Assembly: GCF_014192225.1 (NCBI RefSeq)
Contig: NZ_JACHXS010000001.1
Coordinates: 86,341-150,340, forward strand
Reading direction: 5' to 3'
Length of the DNA: 64,000 bases
Origin: Pseudoduganella umbonata
GTDB lineage: Bacteria; Pseudomonadota; Gammaproteobacteria; Burkholderiales; Burkholderiaceae_D
Shown here: positions 17,946 through 28,192 of the stretch, in pieces
Position numbering within the stretch: position 1 is the stretch's first letter
Layout of the letters: every line of letters begins with the position of its first letter
Position numbers and translations under genes: made by a program
Notes under the pieces: model-generated
The model's database searches: none
What the model was told of the DNA's origin: nothing
Seen by the model: the letters and a program-made list of their open reading frames with translations, nothing else

Positions 17946-18476
17946 TCACGTGTAGTCGAAGAAGACGGTCTCGCCTTCGCCCTGCATGTGGATGTCCCAG
18001 CGGTAGCTGCCGTCCGGCTGGCGGCGTGCCAGCAGCGTGCCGCGGCGCTCTTCCGGCACTTGCGCCAGCAGCGGCGACGGCGGCGCGTCGTCCAGGAACA
18101 CGGCCGTGAACTGGTGTTTGACCAGGCCGCGCGCAAAGATCGTCACGAAGGCGGCGGGCGCGTCGGCCGGCGCATCGGCGGGGCGGGACAGCCGGAACTG
18201 GAATTCGCCCGCTTCGCCGCTGGGAATGCGGCGGAAGCCGGGGATGGCCTGCTGCGCCTCGGCCTGCGAGGCGTGCGGGTTCCAGGCTTCCAGCTGGGCG
18301 TCGTTGATGGGCGCGCCGTCGCCGTCGCAGATCACGCCGCGCACGGTCACGGTAGGCGCCGTCGTCTCGACGTTGGCGGTGGCATCGACGCTCCATTGCC
18401 ACGCTTCGTGGGAGAACGGGCCGATGGTCTGCGAGGTGGTGATTTTGCTCGATTCGTTGCTCGAATTGGTCGTCAT
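17946..18476 (-). CDS. pcaG: Protocatechuate 3,4-dioxygenase, alpha subunit
   Basis: Structural subunit of the intradiol ring-cleaving enzyme, 176 residues. It shows the family features TTSQTIGPFSHEAW and FVTIFARGL, and lacks the iron ligands, as expected for alpha. The start at 18476 (MTTNSSNESS) follows AAGGAGACC, 10 bases after the pcaH stop. It forms a heteromultimer with PcaH. Confidence 0.93.
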   Translation of the reverse strand: MTTNSSNESSKITTSQTIGPFSHEAWQWSVDATANVETTAPTVTVRGVICDGDGAPINDAQLEAWNPHASQAEAQQAIPGFRRIPSGEAGEFQFRLSRPADAPADAPAAFVTIFARGLVKHQFTAVFLDDAPPSPLLAQVPEERRGTLLARRQPDGSYRWDIHMQGEGETVFFDYT

Positions 18477-18486
18477 TATGGTCTCC

Positions 18487-19185
18487 TTACAGGCCCATCG
18501 GGGTGGCGTCGCGTCCGCGCAGGACGATGTCGAATTCATAGCCCAGCAGGTGTTCGTGCATGGTTTCCTCGATCGAGAACCGCGAGACCAGGCGCTGGCG
18601 CGCGGCGGCGTCGGGCACGCTGTTGAAGATCGGATCGTAGTCGAACAGCGGGTCGTTCGGGAAATACATCTGCGTCACCAGGCGCTGGGCATACACGTTG
18701 CCGAACAGCGAGAAGTGGATGTGCGCGGGGCGGAACGCCTTGTGGTGGTTGCCCCACGGGTAAGGGCCCGGACGGACCGTCACGAAGCGGTAGCGGCCTT
18801 CGTCGTCGGTCAGCATCTTGCCCCAGCCGTTGAAGTTCGGGTCGAGCGGGGCGTTGTGCTGGTCCTTCTTGTGGCGGTAGCGGCCCGCCGAGTTGCATTG
18901 CCAGACTTCGACCAGCGAGTTGCGCACGGGCTTGCCATCCTCGTCCGTCACGCGGCCGGTGACGACGATGCGTTCGCCGATCGCCTCGCCGGTGCAGCCT
19001 TCCGGCCGGGTCAGGTCGATCTCGCCCGGCAGCACCAGGCTCGACGGGGTGGCGATGTTGTCGCTGACGGGCAGCGCCGCGTCGAGGCGCAGCAGCGGCT
19101 GCAGGGGGCCGCGCTTGACGGTGGATTTGTATTCGGGATAAACGAGTTCCGGATACACGCCGGATGGGACGGAATCGAATTTCAC
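18487..19185 (-). CDS. pcaH: Protocatechuate 3,4-dioxygenase, beta subunit
   Basis: Catalytic subunit that opens protocatechuate between carbons 3 and 4; 232 residues. The iron(III) ligands are visible as Tyr in GRYRHKKD, Tyr in GPYPWGN and the two His in RPAHIHFSLFG. I choose GTG at 19185 because it follows AGGAGAC by 4 bases and gives the normal length; longer frames run into the divergent promoter. It is the first gene of pcaHGB-CD and divergent from an IclR gene with a 21-bp operator between them. Confidence 0.92.
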   Translation of the reverse strand: MKFDSVPSGVYPELVYPEYKSTVKRGPLQPLLRLDAALPVSDNIATPSSLVLPGEIDLTRPEGCTGEAIGERIVVTGRVTDEDGKPVRNSLVEVWQCNSAGRYRHKKDQHNAPLDPNFNGWGKMLTDDEGRYRFVTVRPGPYPWGNHHKAFRPAHIHFSLFGNVYAQRLVTQMYFPNDPLFDYDPIFNSVPDAAARQRLVSRFSIEETMHEHLLGYEFDIVLRGRDATPMGL

Positions 19186-19295
19186 TAAAGTCTCCTGGTG
19201 CGCTGTGCGCAGTGTTGTCGGATGCAGGCCATGGTAGGCGCCTCGCGCGTCCCCCTCAACGGGGTAATGTCGAGCTGCATCCGCAGTGCGCACAC

Positions 19296-19316
19296 TTTGT
19301 GCGATACTCGCACAAA
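19296..19316. promoter_or_regulatory. 21-bp perfect inverted repeat, likely IclR operator
   Basis: TTTGTGCGA and TCGCACAAA are separated by TAC. It lies 15 bases before the IclR start and 111 bases before pcaH. The inner part TGCGA-n3-TCGCA resembles the site at 32548 in front of the third IclR gene. Confidence 0.7.
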
Positions 19317-19330
19317 CGGGAGGATTTCGC

Positions 19331-20107
19331 ATGGAACAGGCAGAGCAGGTCGAAACGCATCCGCGCGACCTCGTCGCCGGGCTGGAAAAAGGCTTGCAGG
19401 TGATCGAGGCATTCGACCAGGAGCGTTCGCGCCTGACGATCGCCGAGGTGGCCGAGCGCACCGGCCTGACACGGGCGGCAGCGCGGCGCTACCTGATCAC
19501 GCTGACGCACCTGGGCTATATGCGGCATGAAAACAAGCAGTTTTCGCTGACGCCGGCCGTGCTGCGGCTGGGGCAGTCGTACCTGCATTCGGCGCGCCTG
19601 CCGCGCATTGCCCAGCCTTTGCTGTACCGCCTCGCGTACTCGCTGGGCGAGGCGGCGTCGTGCGGCGTGCTGGACGACCGGGAGCTCGTCTGCGTGGCCG
19701 CGGTCAGCGCCGGGCGCCTGGTATCGACGACGCTGCAGCCCGGCACCCGGGTACCGGCCTACTGCACCGCCAACGGGCGCGTGCTGCTGGCGCACCTGCC
19801 GGCCGCCGCGGTGGAGCGCTACCTGGCCAGCGTGGAGCCGGAGCGCATCACCGCGCATACCATCGTGCACCGCGAGCGGCTGGCGCTGGAAATCGCCCGG
19901 GCGCGCGAGCAGGGCTATGCGCTGGTCGACCAGGAGCTGGAACTGGGGCTGCGGGCCATCGCCGTGCCGCTGCGCAATTTCCGCGGCGATATCGTGGCGG
20001 CGCTGAACGTCAGCGTCCACGAGGGCCGGATGCCGATCGAGGCGATGGTGGAGCGCTGCCTGCCGGCGATGGTAAAGATCCAGGCGGAACTGTCGGCATT
20101 ATTATGA
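19331..20107 (+). CDS. IclR-family regulator of the pcaHGB-CD operon
   Basis: 258-residue transcription factor of the PcaR/PcaU/PobR branch. The HTH is near residues 35-60 (LTIAEVAERTGLTRAAARRYL). The IclR effector domain follows, with the usual GTRVPAYCTANGRVLLA block. It is divergent from pcaH, and a 21-bp inverted repeat sits between. It probably responds to protocatechuate, as PcaQ or PcaU do elsewhere, but this is inference. It is distinct in sequence from the proteins at 3755 and 32601. Confidence 0.85.
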   Translation: MEQAEQVETHPRDLVAGLEKGLQVIEAFDQERSRLTIAEVAERTGLTRAAARRYLITLTHLGYMRHENKQFSLTPAVLRLGQSYLHSARLPRIAQPLLYRLAYSLGEAASCGVLDDRELVCVAAVSAGRLVSTTLQPGTRVPAYCTANGRVLLAHLPAAAVERYLASVEPERITAHTIVHRERLALEIARAREQGYALVDQELELGLRAIAVPLRNFRGDIVAALNVSVHEGRMPIEAMVERCLPAMVKIQAELSALL

Positions 20108-20550
20108 AACCGCGGATATTACCCGGCCGTGAGCGAATAATTGTTTTAATCGCGCTGCGGCTGCCGATAGAGTTTCAAATTTCAATAGCAGCATATAACC
20201 TTCGCGGATATTCATTCGATTGCGCGGAGATTGTCCGATCATTGTAGAAGTGTGACCCGGCAATCGACAATTGGCCCGGTCTTTCACGACAAACAAGTGA
20301 CGGGCAATGACATCTTCCCCCGGAGCGCCGCCCTGGTGCTGCCAGCGGTATTTCCTGCGCGGCCCATCCATCCGGACCACTGATTCCTGTCGAATAAAAA
20401 GCCGCTTGTATTCGGACGTACGTTGTCTATGTTGAATAGCCATGACGGCGCCGATTGCCACTTCATAAAAAATCCAGCCGGCTCCGGCGCGTCATGTCTT
20501 CCGGTCGGATAACCGGCCGGGTTTATCACGCATGTCCAAGGAGATAATCG
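20108..20550. other. AT-richer intergenic stretch without a supported gene
   Basis: 443 bases with lower GC than the surroundings. A 119-codon frame on the minus strand (20102-20461) has no recognisable family and no good start site. CCGGTCGGATAACCGGCC near 20497-20514 forms a small hairpin just upstream of the next gene. The base composition break marks the edge of the metalloprotease gene pair. Confidence 0.5.
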
Positions 20551-21111
20551 ATGACCACCAATCTCATTCACCGCCCCGGCGCGTCCGGGGCCGGCCAGGA
20601 AGGCGACACGATGCTCGCTTCGTCGGCCAGGTCCGGCCCGTATGCGGAAGCGATCCACGAGGCCGACGGGCGGGCCGTCCAGCAGCTGTTCGGTGCCGCC
20701 GCCGATGGCGGGGGACCGCGCCAGGACGCCGGGTCGGGCAGCGGCCGCGGCGCGCCGTTCGGTATCAGCGAGCAGGAAGTGGACAAGGAAGCGGTGCGCC
20801 AGGTCATGGCAGCCGGGATGCCGGAGCCGGAACTGAGCGGCACGGGCTTCACGTACCGCCATAACTGGGGACCGCGGCGCGGCCAGTGGACGCTGCGCCT
20901 GAACTGGGGTTCCGTCAATCCGCGCTCGCGCATCCTGGTCTCGATCGGCGAAGGCACGCCGGCGGGGCCGGACGCCGGCAAGTTCCTGGGCTCGGCCCGG
21001 TACACCGTGCATAACGTGGCGCCGCGCGCGGGTGGCGTCGACATCTGGGTCAATATCGAGTGGGGTGCGGACATCCTGCTGTTCGCCGACTACATGGTGG
21101 TCAATCCGTAA
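20551..21111 (+). CDS. Hypothetical protein with the domain shared by the adjacent metzincin
   Basis: 186 residues, no signal peptide, start behind AAGGAGAT. Residues 1-94 are Gly/Ala-rich and probably flexible. Residues 95-186 form a compact domain (LSGTGFTYRHNWGPRRGQW ... GKFLGSARYTVHNVAPRAGGVDIWVNIEW ... DYMVVNP). It is strongly similar over its whole length to residues 49-139 of the next gene product. Alternating hydrophobic residues suggest a beta-sandwich. It ends exactly where the protease continues into its catalytic part. It may be a partner, inhibitor or targeting subunit of the protease. I do not recognise the family. Confidence 0.75.
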   Translation: MTTNLIHRPGASGAGQEGDTMLASSARSGPYAEAIHEADGRAVQQLFGAAADGGGPRQDAGSGSGRGAPFGISEQEVDKEAVRQVMAAGMPEPELSGTGFTYRHNWGPRRGQWTLRLNWGSVNPRSRILVSIGEGTPAGPDAGKFLGSARYTVHNVAPRAGGVDIWVNIEWGADILLFADYMVVNP

Positions 21112-21146
21112 GCACAACATGCACACGCGTGCAAAGGAGATCGGCC

Positions 21147-22790
21147 ATGTCGTCAGATAACGTTATCGAAAACGATCCGGTGGAAGACACCGCCGGGTTG
21201 CGCAGCGAGAAGACGGGTACCCACCCGAACCGGAGTGCCGGGAAACCGGTCAACGAAGAACGTGCCGGGGCGGGCGCGCCGTCGCCCGCGCTGAGCGGAA
21301 CGGGCTTCAGCTATCGCCACGACTGGGGCCCCCGTCGCGGCCAGTGGACGCTGCGGCTCAACTGGCCGGCCGTCGGCCCGCAGTCCCACGTGTTCGTGTC
21401 GATCGGCGAGGGCGCGGCCGGCGGGCCGGATGCGGGCAAGTTCCTCGGCGCGGCGCGCTACACGCTGCACAACGTCGCGCCGCGTCCCGGCGGTGTCGAC
21501 ATCTGGGTCAACGTCGACTGGAGCGCGGACATTCCGCTGTACGTCGACTACCTGGTGGTCAATCCGCCGTTCCTGGGCACCAGGACGGTGAGCGTGACGG
21601 TGCACCGCCACAGCGCCGTCGCGCTGACGGATGCCGAAGCGGATCGCATCCTGCGCGACATGGGCACCGTGCTGCAGGGCGCCGATTCGGGCAGCGATAT
21701 CGCGACCCGGGTGCAGTTCGTCCGCAACGGGCCGGTGCGGCTGCTGCCCGCCACCGTGCCCGCCACGATCCAGACAGAGGCCGAGTGGAATACGCTGATG
21801 GGCGCCGGCACCGGCATCAAGGTCGTGCAGGCGATCCGCTGGTGCGGCGGACCTGGCGGCTCGATCATCGGCTGCGCTCCCGTCGGCAACGCGGTCACCA
21901 ACTTGGCCGTGGTGCGCTTCACCGCCAACCAGGAAGGCATCCTGTGGGTGCACGAGTATGGCCACAACGCGGGCAACGGCCACCGCACGGATGACGCGAG
22001 GGCTGTCATGTTCCCCAGCATCGGTGCCGATCACAACGTCGTCGACGCCACCGAGTCGGGCCGCTACCTGGCCGGTCCGCTGGCCGGCACCGGCGCGCTG
22101 ATGGCGGCGGGCGGCTGCTCGTGCCAGGGCCCGGCGTTCCAGCCGCCGGCCGACGTGCGGGCGTTCGTCTCGCAGCACTGGATCGAAGGCATTCCCTATG
22201 GCGCCGCTTCGCAGTACAAGGAGGACGATGCGCGCAAGCTGCTCGAATGGCTGGTCCAGGAGCCCGACAGGCACGAGGAATTCCTGCCGGAGATCGTCAC
22301 CACGCTGTGCTTCATCGGCAGCGAGATCGCCGTGCAGCCGCTGATCGACTTCGTCGAAAGCCGGCACGCCGGGCAGGCGGCTTTCAATGCGAAGAATGCC
22401 GCGCTGATCCACCTCGGCGACCTGGTCAACGCTTCCGGCAGCCGGGCCGCACTGGACTTCCTGGTCGCCGTGGCCAGCGACATGGACAAGGCAAAGATGC
22501 TTGCGTCGCCCCAGGCATCGGCGGCGGCGGTCGATGCGACGATTGCCGGCGCTGCCGTGCCGACCGTCGAGGCGCTGGGAGCCGAACTGGCGGTGTCGGC
22601 CACGTTCGGGCTGTCGCTGGCGGGCCGGCCGGAAGCGGAGCAGGCGCTTGGCCGCCTCAGGAGCCATCCGGATGCCTATGCTGCCGTCAACCAGGCGGCG
22701 GTCGAGGCGGTGGAACTGGCCCGGACGGTGCGCGCCCGCGGCCAGAAGGAGTACTACCGGCTGAAGGCGGAACACGGCAGCGGGCGCTAG
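21147..22790 (+). CDS. Putative metzincin-type zinc metalloprotease with N-terminal shared domain and C-terminal helical repeats
   Basis: 547 residues, start at 21147 behind AAAGGAGATC. Residues 49-139 are the domain shared with the upstream protein. The catalytic part has HEYGHNAGNGH at 269-279, which fits HExxHxxGxxH exactly, with a Met nine residues later (VMFPS) as a possible Met-turn. Four Cys in the catalytic region (CGG, GCAP, GCSC) could form bridges. Residues about 345-530 are helical with HEAT-like spacing. There is no Sec signal peptide, so export, if any, must use another route. Substrate unknown. Zinc protease assignment rests on the motif alone. Confidence 0.78.
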   Translation: MSSDNVIENDPVEDTAGLRSEKTGTHPNRSAGKPVNEERAGAGAPSPALSGTGFSYRHDWGPRRGQWTLRLNWPAVGPQSHVFVSIGEGAAGGPDAGKFLGAARYTLHNVAPRPGGVDIWVNVDWSADIPLYVDYLVVNPPFLGTRTVSVTVHRHSAVALTDAEADRILRDMGTVLQGADSGSDIATRVQFVRNGPVRLLPATVPATIQTEAEWNTLMGAGTGIKVVQAIRWCGGPGGSIIGCAPVGNAVTNLAVVRFTANQEGILWVHEYGHNAGNGHRTDDARAVMFPSIGADHNVVDATESGRYLAGPLAGTGALMAAGGCSCQGPAFQPPADVRAFVSQHWIEGIPYGAASQYKEDDARKLLEWLVQEPDRHEEFLPEIVTTLCFIGSEIAVQPLIDFVESRHAGQAAFNAKNAALIHLGDLVNASGSRAALDFLVAVASDMDKAKMLASPQASAAAVDATIAGAAVPTVEALGAELAVSATFGLSLAGRPEAEQALGRLRSHPDAYAAVNQAAVEAVELARTVRARGQKEYYRLKAEHGSGR

Positions 22791-22845
22791 TGTCCGCGTA
22801 ACGCAACAGCGGCAAGCATGTGCCGGCGGCACCCCCGCCGGCTGT

Positions 22846-22880
22846 CACGCCGCCTGCTGTTACTCCACCTGCTGTTACTC
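22846..22880. repeat. Short 15-bp direct repeat between convergent genes
   Basis: CTGCTGTTACTCCAC occurs twice in a row between the protease gene and the convergent AraC gene. No clear terminator is seen. Confidence 0.5.
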
Positions 22881-23777
22881 CACCATGCTGGCCGGCTGCG
22901 CGGCGCCGTTGCGCGACTGTTCGCGGTAGGCCTTCGGCGTCAGGCCGACGCGCTTGCGGAACAGCCGGCTGAAGTAGGCCGGGTCCTGGAAGCCCAGTTC
23001 GTAGCCGATGGTCGCGATCGGGGTCGGCACGTAGGTCAGCTTGCGGCAGGCTTCCAGCATCAGGCGGTCCTGGGCCATTTCAAAGGCCGACTTGCCGGCC
23101 AGTTTCACGCACAGGCGGTTCAGCCGCACCGGCGTCAGGCGCAGCTCTTCCGCGTACCGGCCCACCAGCCACTGTTCGCGGAAATGTTCCTCGACCAGCG
23201 CGCGGAAGCGGCTGAACAGTTCGAACTCGACATGGCCGGACTGGTCGGCCATGCGCCGCTCCGTTTCCAGCCGCACCAGCAGCAGCAGCACGCTGCGCGC
23301 CAGCCACTCGACCATCAGCGCCTGACCGTAGCGCGGACCGGCGGCCTCCTGTATCAGCTGGTGCAGCAGCGCGCCCAGGCGGTCCCGCACGATGGCATTC
23401 TCATGCAGCCGCAGCGCCTGCGGGCGCAGGAACAGCGGCGCGAACAGGTCGACCGACAGCACCACGTTCTGGTCCATCGTCAGCACGTAGCCCTGCGCTT
23501 CCTGGGAAAAATCAAATGCGTGCACGACGCTGGGGTGGATCGTGATGACGGTCGGCCCATCGCATTCCCACAGCATGTTTTCCACCTGCGCGCTGACATG
23601 GCCGGCCATCAGGAACAGTACCTGGAACAGCCCGCAGTGCGTGTGCGGGCCGATGTGCCAGTCGTGCAGGCGGCTGCGCGTTTCGATCAGCTCGATATGC
23701 ACGAACTCGGCATTGTCGATCGGCGTATTCTCGCCATACAGCGCGAAGCGGGGAATTTCGTTGGGCAGGGTCTTCAT
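22875..23777 (-). CDS. pobR: AraC-family regulator of 4-hydroxybenzoate degradation (PobR type)
   Basis: 300-residue activator. An N-terminal cupin-like sensor domain (HIGPHTHCGLFQVLFLMAG) is followed by a C-terminal double HTH (LRLTPVRLNRLCVKLAGKS ... IATIGYELGFQDPAYFSRLFRKRVGLTPKAYR region). The start at 23777 (MKTLPNEIP) is typical of AraC-type PobR proteins. It is divergent from pobA, so it is likely to activate pobA when 4-hydroxybenzoate is present. Upstream Met codons exist (to 23861) but would extend into the pobA promoter. Confidence 0.85.
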   Translation of the reverse strand: MKTLPNEIPRFALYGENTPIDNAEFVHIELIETRSRLHDWHIGPHTHCGLFQVLFLMAGHVSAQVENMLWECDGPTVITIHPSVVHAFDFSQEAQGYVLTMDQNVVLSVDLFAPLFLRPQALRLHENAIVRDRLGALLHQLIQEAAGPRYGQALMVEWLARSVLLLLVRLETERRMADQSGHVEFELFSRFRALVEEHFREQWLVGRYAEELRLTPVRLNRLCVKLAGKSAFEMAQDRLMLEACRKLTYVPTPIATIGYELGFQDPAYFSRLFRKRVGLTPKAYREQSRNGAAQPASMVE

Positions 23778-23834
23778 GATGCGCGGAATCTGTGATGCAC
23801 GGGATTTGTGACGCTCAGGACAAGGCGTTTGTAA

Positions 23835-25100
<1,266 letters not shown>

Positions 25101-25123
25101 GGCACACGCCGGAACGAGTTTGT

Positions 25124-25164
25124 AAAAAAAGCCCTGTAGCGCATTGGCGTTGCAGGGCTTTTTT
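25124..25164. terminator. Bidirectional intrinsic terminator after pobA
   Basis: An A-run, the stem GCCCTG / CAGGGC around a 16-base loop with further pairing, and a run of six T form a symmetric Rho-independent terminator directly downstream of pobA. Confidence 0.85.
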
Positions 25165-25210
25165 CAGTGACGCATCCTTGGAATCCGATGCGTCGAGCGG
25201 CGCTTGCGTT

Positions 25211-25322
25211 CCGGTGTCGGACACCGGCTGGTTGGTGTCGGACACCGGTTTTCCGCGGCGTTCATGACTTCTGTGCTTGAAAACCGGTGTCCGACACCTG
25301 GAAAGCGGTGTCCGACACCGGA
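25211..25322. repeat. Cluster of dispersed palindromes, consensus AAAACCGGTGTCnGACACC
   Basis: Four copies: CCGGTGTCGGACACCGG at 25211, GGTGTCGGACACCGG at 25234, CCGGTGTCCGACACC at 25284 and CGGTGTCCGACACCGG at 25306. The AAAACC flank points both ways, giving two inward-facing pairs. Same family as the cluster at 15118-15262. It lies between two convergent transcripts. Confidence 0.85.
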
Positions 25323-25387
25323 ACGCTGCTGCCTGCGACTGCATCGGACATCGCTGGCTGAACGGCATCAGGGCGGCTTCCTGTCCT

Positions 25388-26764
25388 TCACGCCGCCTGC
25401 TCGTGATGCCGGCCCTTCACCGGCGCGGCACTGGCCTTGCGCAGCCGCAGGTACTCGTCCTTCGGCATCGGCACGGCGTCCGGATTGCCCAGGTCTTCCA
25501 TCCTGACCCGGTAGGTCTCGCGGGCCGACATGGCGGCCAGCGCGGCGATGACGGTGACGCCGAACGTGATTGCGCCGATCTTCAGCGGAATATCGTTGGC
25601 GCCGGGCGGTGCCACGAAGGCGAAGACGGCCGGCAGCATCGCGCTGACCAGCGTGCCGAGATTCTGCGAGATGGCCATCGCCGAGACGCGCGTGCGGGTC
25701 GGGAACAGCTCCGGGTAGAAGCTGGGGAACACGGCGTTGTAGCCCTGGTAGACAATGCCCCACATCAGCAGCGACATGGCGATCGCCAGCGGCACGTTGT
25801 GGATGCTGATCGCATACAGGTAGACGAACGACAGCAGGCCGGAAAGCAGGGCGCCGACGACGATCGGCGGCTTGCGCCCGACCTTGTCGGCCAGCGTGCC
25901 GACCAGCGGGATCACGAGCACGGCCAGGCAGTTGCCCAGCACGGGAATCCACAGGTACACGTCCTTCGAGAAGCCGATGCCATAGCCGGCCTGCACCGCG
26001 TAGGCGGCGCCGAAGACCGACGTCACCACCGGGATCACGTTCATGAAGGCCATGCACACCACGCGCAGCATGTCGCGCCAGCTTTCGGTGACCGCCTGGA
26101 CCATCGGCGCCTTGGCGCGCTGGTTCTCCTGCGCGAACGCCGGCGTCTCGTGCACGTTGCGGCGGATCAGGTAGCCGGCCAGGATGACGAAGGCGCTGAG
26201 CAGGAACGGAATGCGCCAGCCCCAGGAGATGAACTGCTCCTCGGGCATGAAGTGGGCCAGTGGCAGGAACACGGCGGCGGCGAGGATCTGGCCGGCCTGC
26301 ACGCCCTGCAGCGTGAAGCTGGCATAGAAGCCGCGGCGGCCGAACGGCGCATGCTCGAGGATCATCGAGCTGGCGCCGGAAATCTCGCCGGCCACGGCGA
26401 AGCCCTGCACCAGCCGCAGCACCACCAGCATGGCCGGCGCCAGCACGCCCACCTGTTCATAGGTGGGCAGCAGGCCGACGGCCATCGTCGAGATCCCCAT
26501 CAGGAACATGCACATCAGCAGCACGTACTTGCGGCCGCGCGTGTCGCCCCAGTGGCCCAGCATGAACGCGCCGATCGGGCGCGCGATGTAGCCCACGCCG
26601 TAGGTGGCCAGCGACGCGACGATCGCCGTCTTCGGATCGGTGGACGGGAAGAAGATCTGCGGGAACACCAGCGTGGCGGCGGTGGCATAGATGAAGAAGT
26701 CGTAGTACTCCAGCACCGAGCCGATCCAGCCGCTCAGCGTGGCTTTGCGGGCTTGCGATTTCAT
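25388..26764 (-). CDS. MFS transporter, metabolite:H+ symporter (MHS) family
   Basis: Inner-membrane proton symporter of 458 residues with about twelve hydrophobic segments. It has the MHS hallmarks SVLEYYDFFIYATAA near residue 17 and RPIGAFMLGHWGDTRGRKYVL (the MFS A-motif loop). It belongs to the group of ShiA/KgtP/PcaT-like carriers. A strong GGAGGG site precedes the start. With quinate/shikimate genes downstream and pobA before it, the likely cargo is shikimate, quinate or an aromatic acid. The cargo is inferred. Confidence 0.85.
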   Translation of the reverse strand: MKSQARKATLSGWIGSVLEYYDFFIYATAATLVFPQIFFPSTDPKTAIVASLATYGVGYIARPIGAFMLGHWGDTRGRKYVLLMCMFLMGISTMAVGLLPTYEQVGVLAPAMLVVLRLVQGFAVAGEISGASSMILEHAPFGRRGFYASFTLQGVQAGQILAAAVFLPLAHFMPEEQFISWGWRIPFLLSAFVILAGYLIRRNVHETPAFAQENQRAKAPMVQAVTESWRDMLRVVCMAFMNVIPVVTSVFGAAYAVQAGYGIGFSKDVYLWIPVLGNCLAVLVIPLVGTLADKVGRKPPIVVGALLSGLLSFVYLYAISIHNVPLAIAMSLLMWGIVYQGYNAVFPSFYPELFPTRTRVSAMAISQNLGTLVSAMLPAVFAFVAPPGANDIPLKIGAITFGVTVIAALAAMSARETYRVRMEDLGNPDAVPMPKDEYLRLRKASAAPVKGRHHEQAA

Positions 26765-26943
26765 GGCTGCCCTCCGTGGGTCCGGGCATTCTGCGTGTTC
26801 AAGGCTGTCGACATATCATCTCCGAGTATAGTTTGCGCCCCGAGGCGCGTTGTGGAAAACGTTCTCTTGGTGGAACTGGATGTGAAAAAAGGTGGTTAGA
26901 AGCGCGGGTGGCCAGAAGCGAAAGTGGCCATAACCGACGGTGG

Positions 26944-28101
26944 TCAGAACCTGTGCAAAATGCCCAGCTGCAGGCCGGTCAGGCGGCGGCCGTTGACGTC
27001 GTCGCCGGCCAGGTTGGCCGACGGTCCCGCCGAACTGCTGAAGCGGAAGCCGGCGGCCGGATCGTTCTTCAGCCAGGCGGCGAACCCGTACAGCAAGGTG
27101 CGCCGCGACAGGTCGTAGTAGCCGCCCACGCTGGCGCCGCGAGCGCCGCCCTGCGCGGCGCTGCCGAGCGTAACTCCATCCGACCTGGCTCCGTCCGACC
27201 TGGCGTCGATCACGCCGTACAGCGCGCCCACGCGCAGCCGCGCATCGATGCGGTAGTCGGCCGACACCTGCCAGATGTGGTAGTAGCGCCCGGCGTTCAG
27301 GTCGGTGCCGGGGAAGTGGTTGTTCGGCGTCGACACGTTGCTGAGGATCGTGCCGGCGTTGTTGCCGTTGGCATTCGCCGTCGAGTTATTGCTGCGCACG
27401 AATGCCGCGTACAGCGTGCCCTGGCCGTAGCGGTAGTTGGCATAAAGGTTGTGGTAGCGGATCTTCTCGCGCACCGTGGCCGTGGCGTCGTTCGGGCTGG
27501 CCTGCAGGCCCACGTAGCCGAAGCGGAATGGCGCGCGCGTGTAGTCCAGCGCCAGCTGCCAGATCGGATGATTGCCGCGGGCGGTGCCACCGTTTTCCGG
27601 CAGCGCGTAGTGCACCGTCGCTTCCACGCCGCCGATGCGCGGCGAGCGCCAGGACAGGTCGTTGTCGTAGCGCGAAGGAATGCCGAACGAGTTGATGACG
27701 GAGCCGAACGTGGTGCGCTCCGTGTAGTCGATGGCGCCGCCGATCATGAAGATCTCGGTGTTCTGCCGGCCGGCGCGCAATTCGCCGGCCTTGGTGGCCA
27801 GGCCGATCCAGGACTGGCGGTCGAACAGCCGGCTGCTGTCGGCGGCGGTGCCGGAATCGGCGTTCAGGCCCAGCTCCAGCAGGTACTTCAGCTGCAGGCC
27901 GCCGCCGAGGTCCTCGGCACCGCGCACGCCGAGGCGGCTGCGCAGAATCGCGCCGTCGTTCAGGCCCGTGACATGCGCGCCGCTGCTGCTGCGCACGTAA
28001 CCGATGTACTCGTCGAAGTTGCCGTACAGCGTGACGCCTTGCGCGGCCGCGAAGGCAGGGCAGGCAACGGCCACGCAGGCGAACAGGTATTTCACTTTCA
28101 T
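26944..28101 (-). CDS. Outer-membrane porin, Burkholderiales type
   Basis: 385-residue porin with a clear signal peptide (cleavage near AFAAA-QG). The mature start is VTLYGNFDEYIGYV, the block LGVRGAEDLGGGLQLKYLLE is conserved, and the C-terminus ends in Phe (GILHRF). It is preceded by AAGGAGACC. It is less similar to the porin at 2534 than two recent duplicates would be. It lies between two MFS genes on the same strand and probably serves the quinate/shikimate uptake branch. Confidence 0.88.
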   Translation of the reverse strand: MKVKYLFACVAVACPAFAAAQGVTLYGNFDEYIGYVRSSSGAHVTGLNDGAILRSRLGVRGAEDLGGGLQLKYLLELGLNADSGTAADSSRLFDRQSWIGLATKAGELRAGRQNTEIFMIGGAIDYTERTTFGSVINSFGIPSRYDNDLSWRSPRIGGVEATVHYALPENGGTARGNHPIWQLALDYTRAPFRFGYVGLQASPNDATATVREKIRYHNLYANYRYGQGTLYAAFVRSNNSTANANGNNAGTILSNVSTPNNHFPGTDLNAGRYYHIWQVSADYRIDARLRVGALYGVIDARSDGARSDGVTLGSAAQGGARGASVGGYYDLSRRTLLYGFAAWLKNDPAAGFRFSSSAGPSANLAGDDVNGRRLTGLQLGILHRF

Positions 28102-28130
28102 AGGTCTCCTTGGTTTTATTTGAACTGGAT

Positions 28131-28192
28131 GTTCTGCATTACTTGTTCTGGACTACGGGTTCTGGACTACAGGTTCTGGATTACAGGTTCCG
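28131..28192. repeat. 14-bp tandem repeat (GTTCTGGACTACAG)
   Basis: Four full units start at 28131, 28145, 28159 and 28173, with a partial one at 28187. The array fills the gap between the porin start and the stop of the next gene and covers that stop codon. Confidence 0.8.

Noticed and set aside
20102..20461. 119-codon minus-strand frame in the AT-richer gap
   Set aside because: No family, no RBS, and it overlaps the end of the IclR gene.
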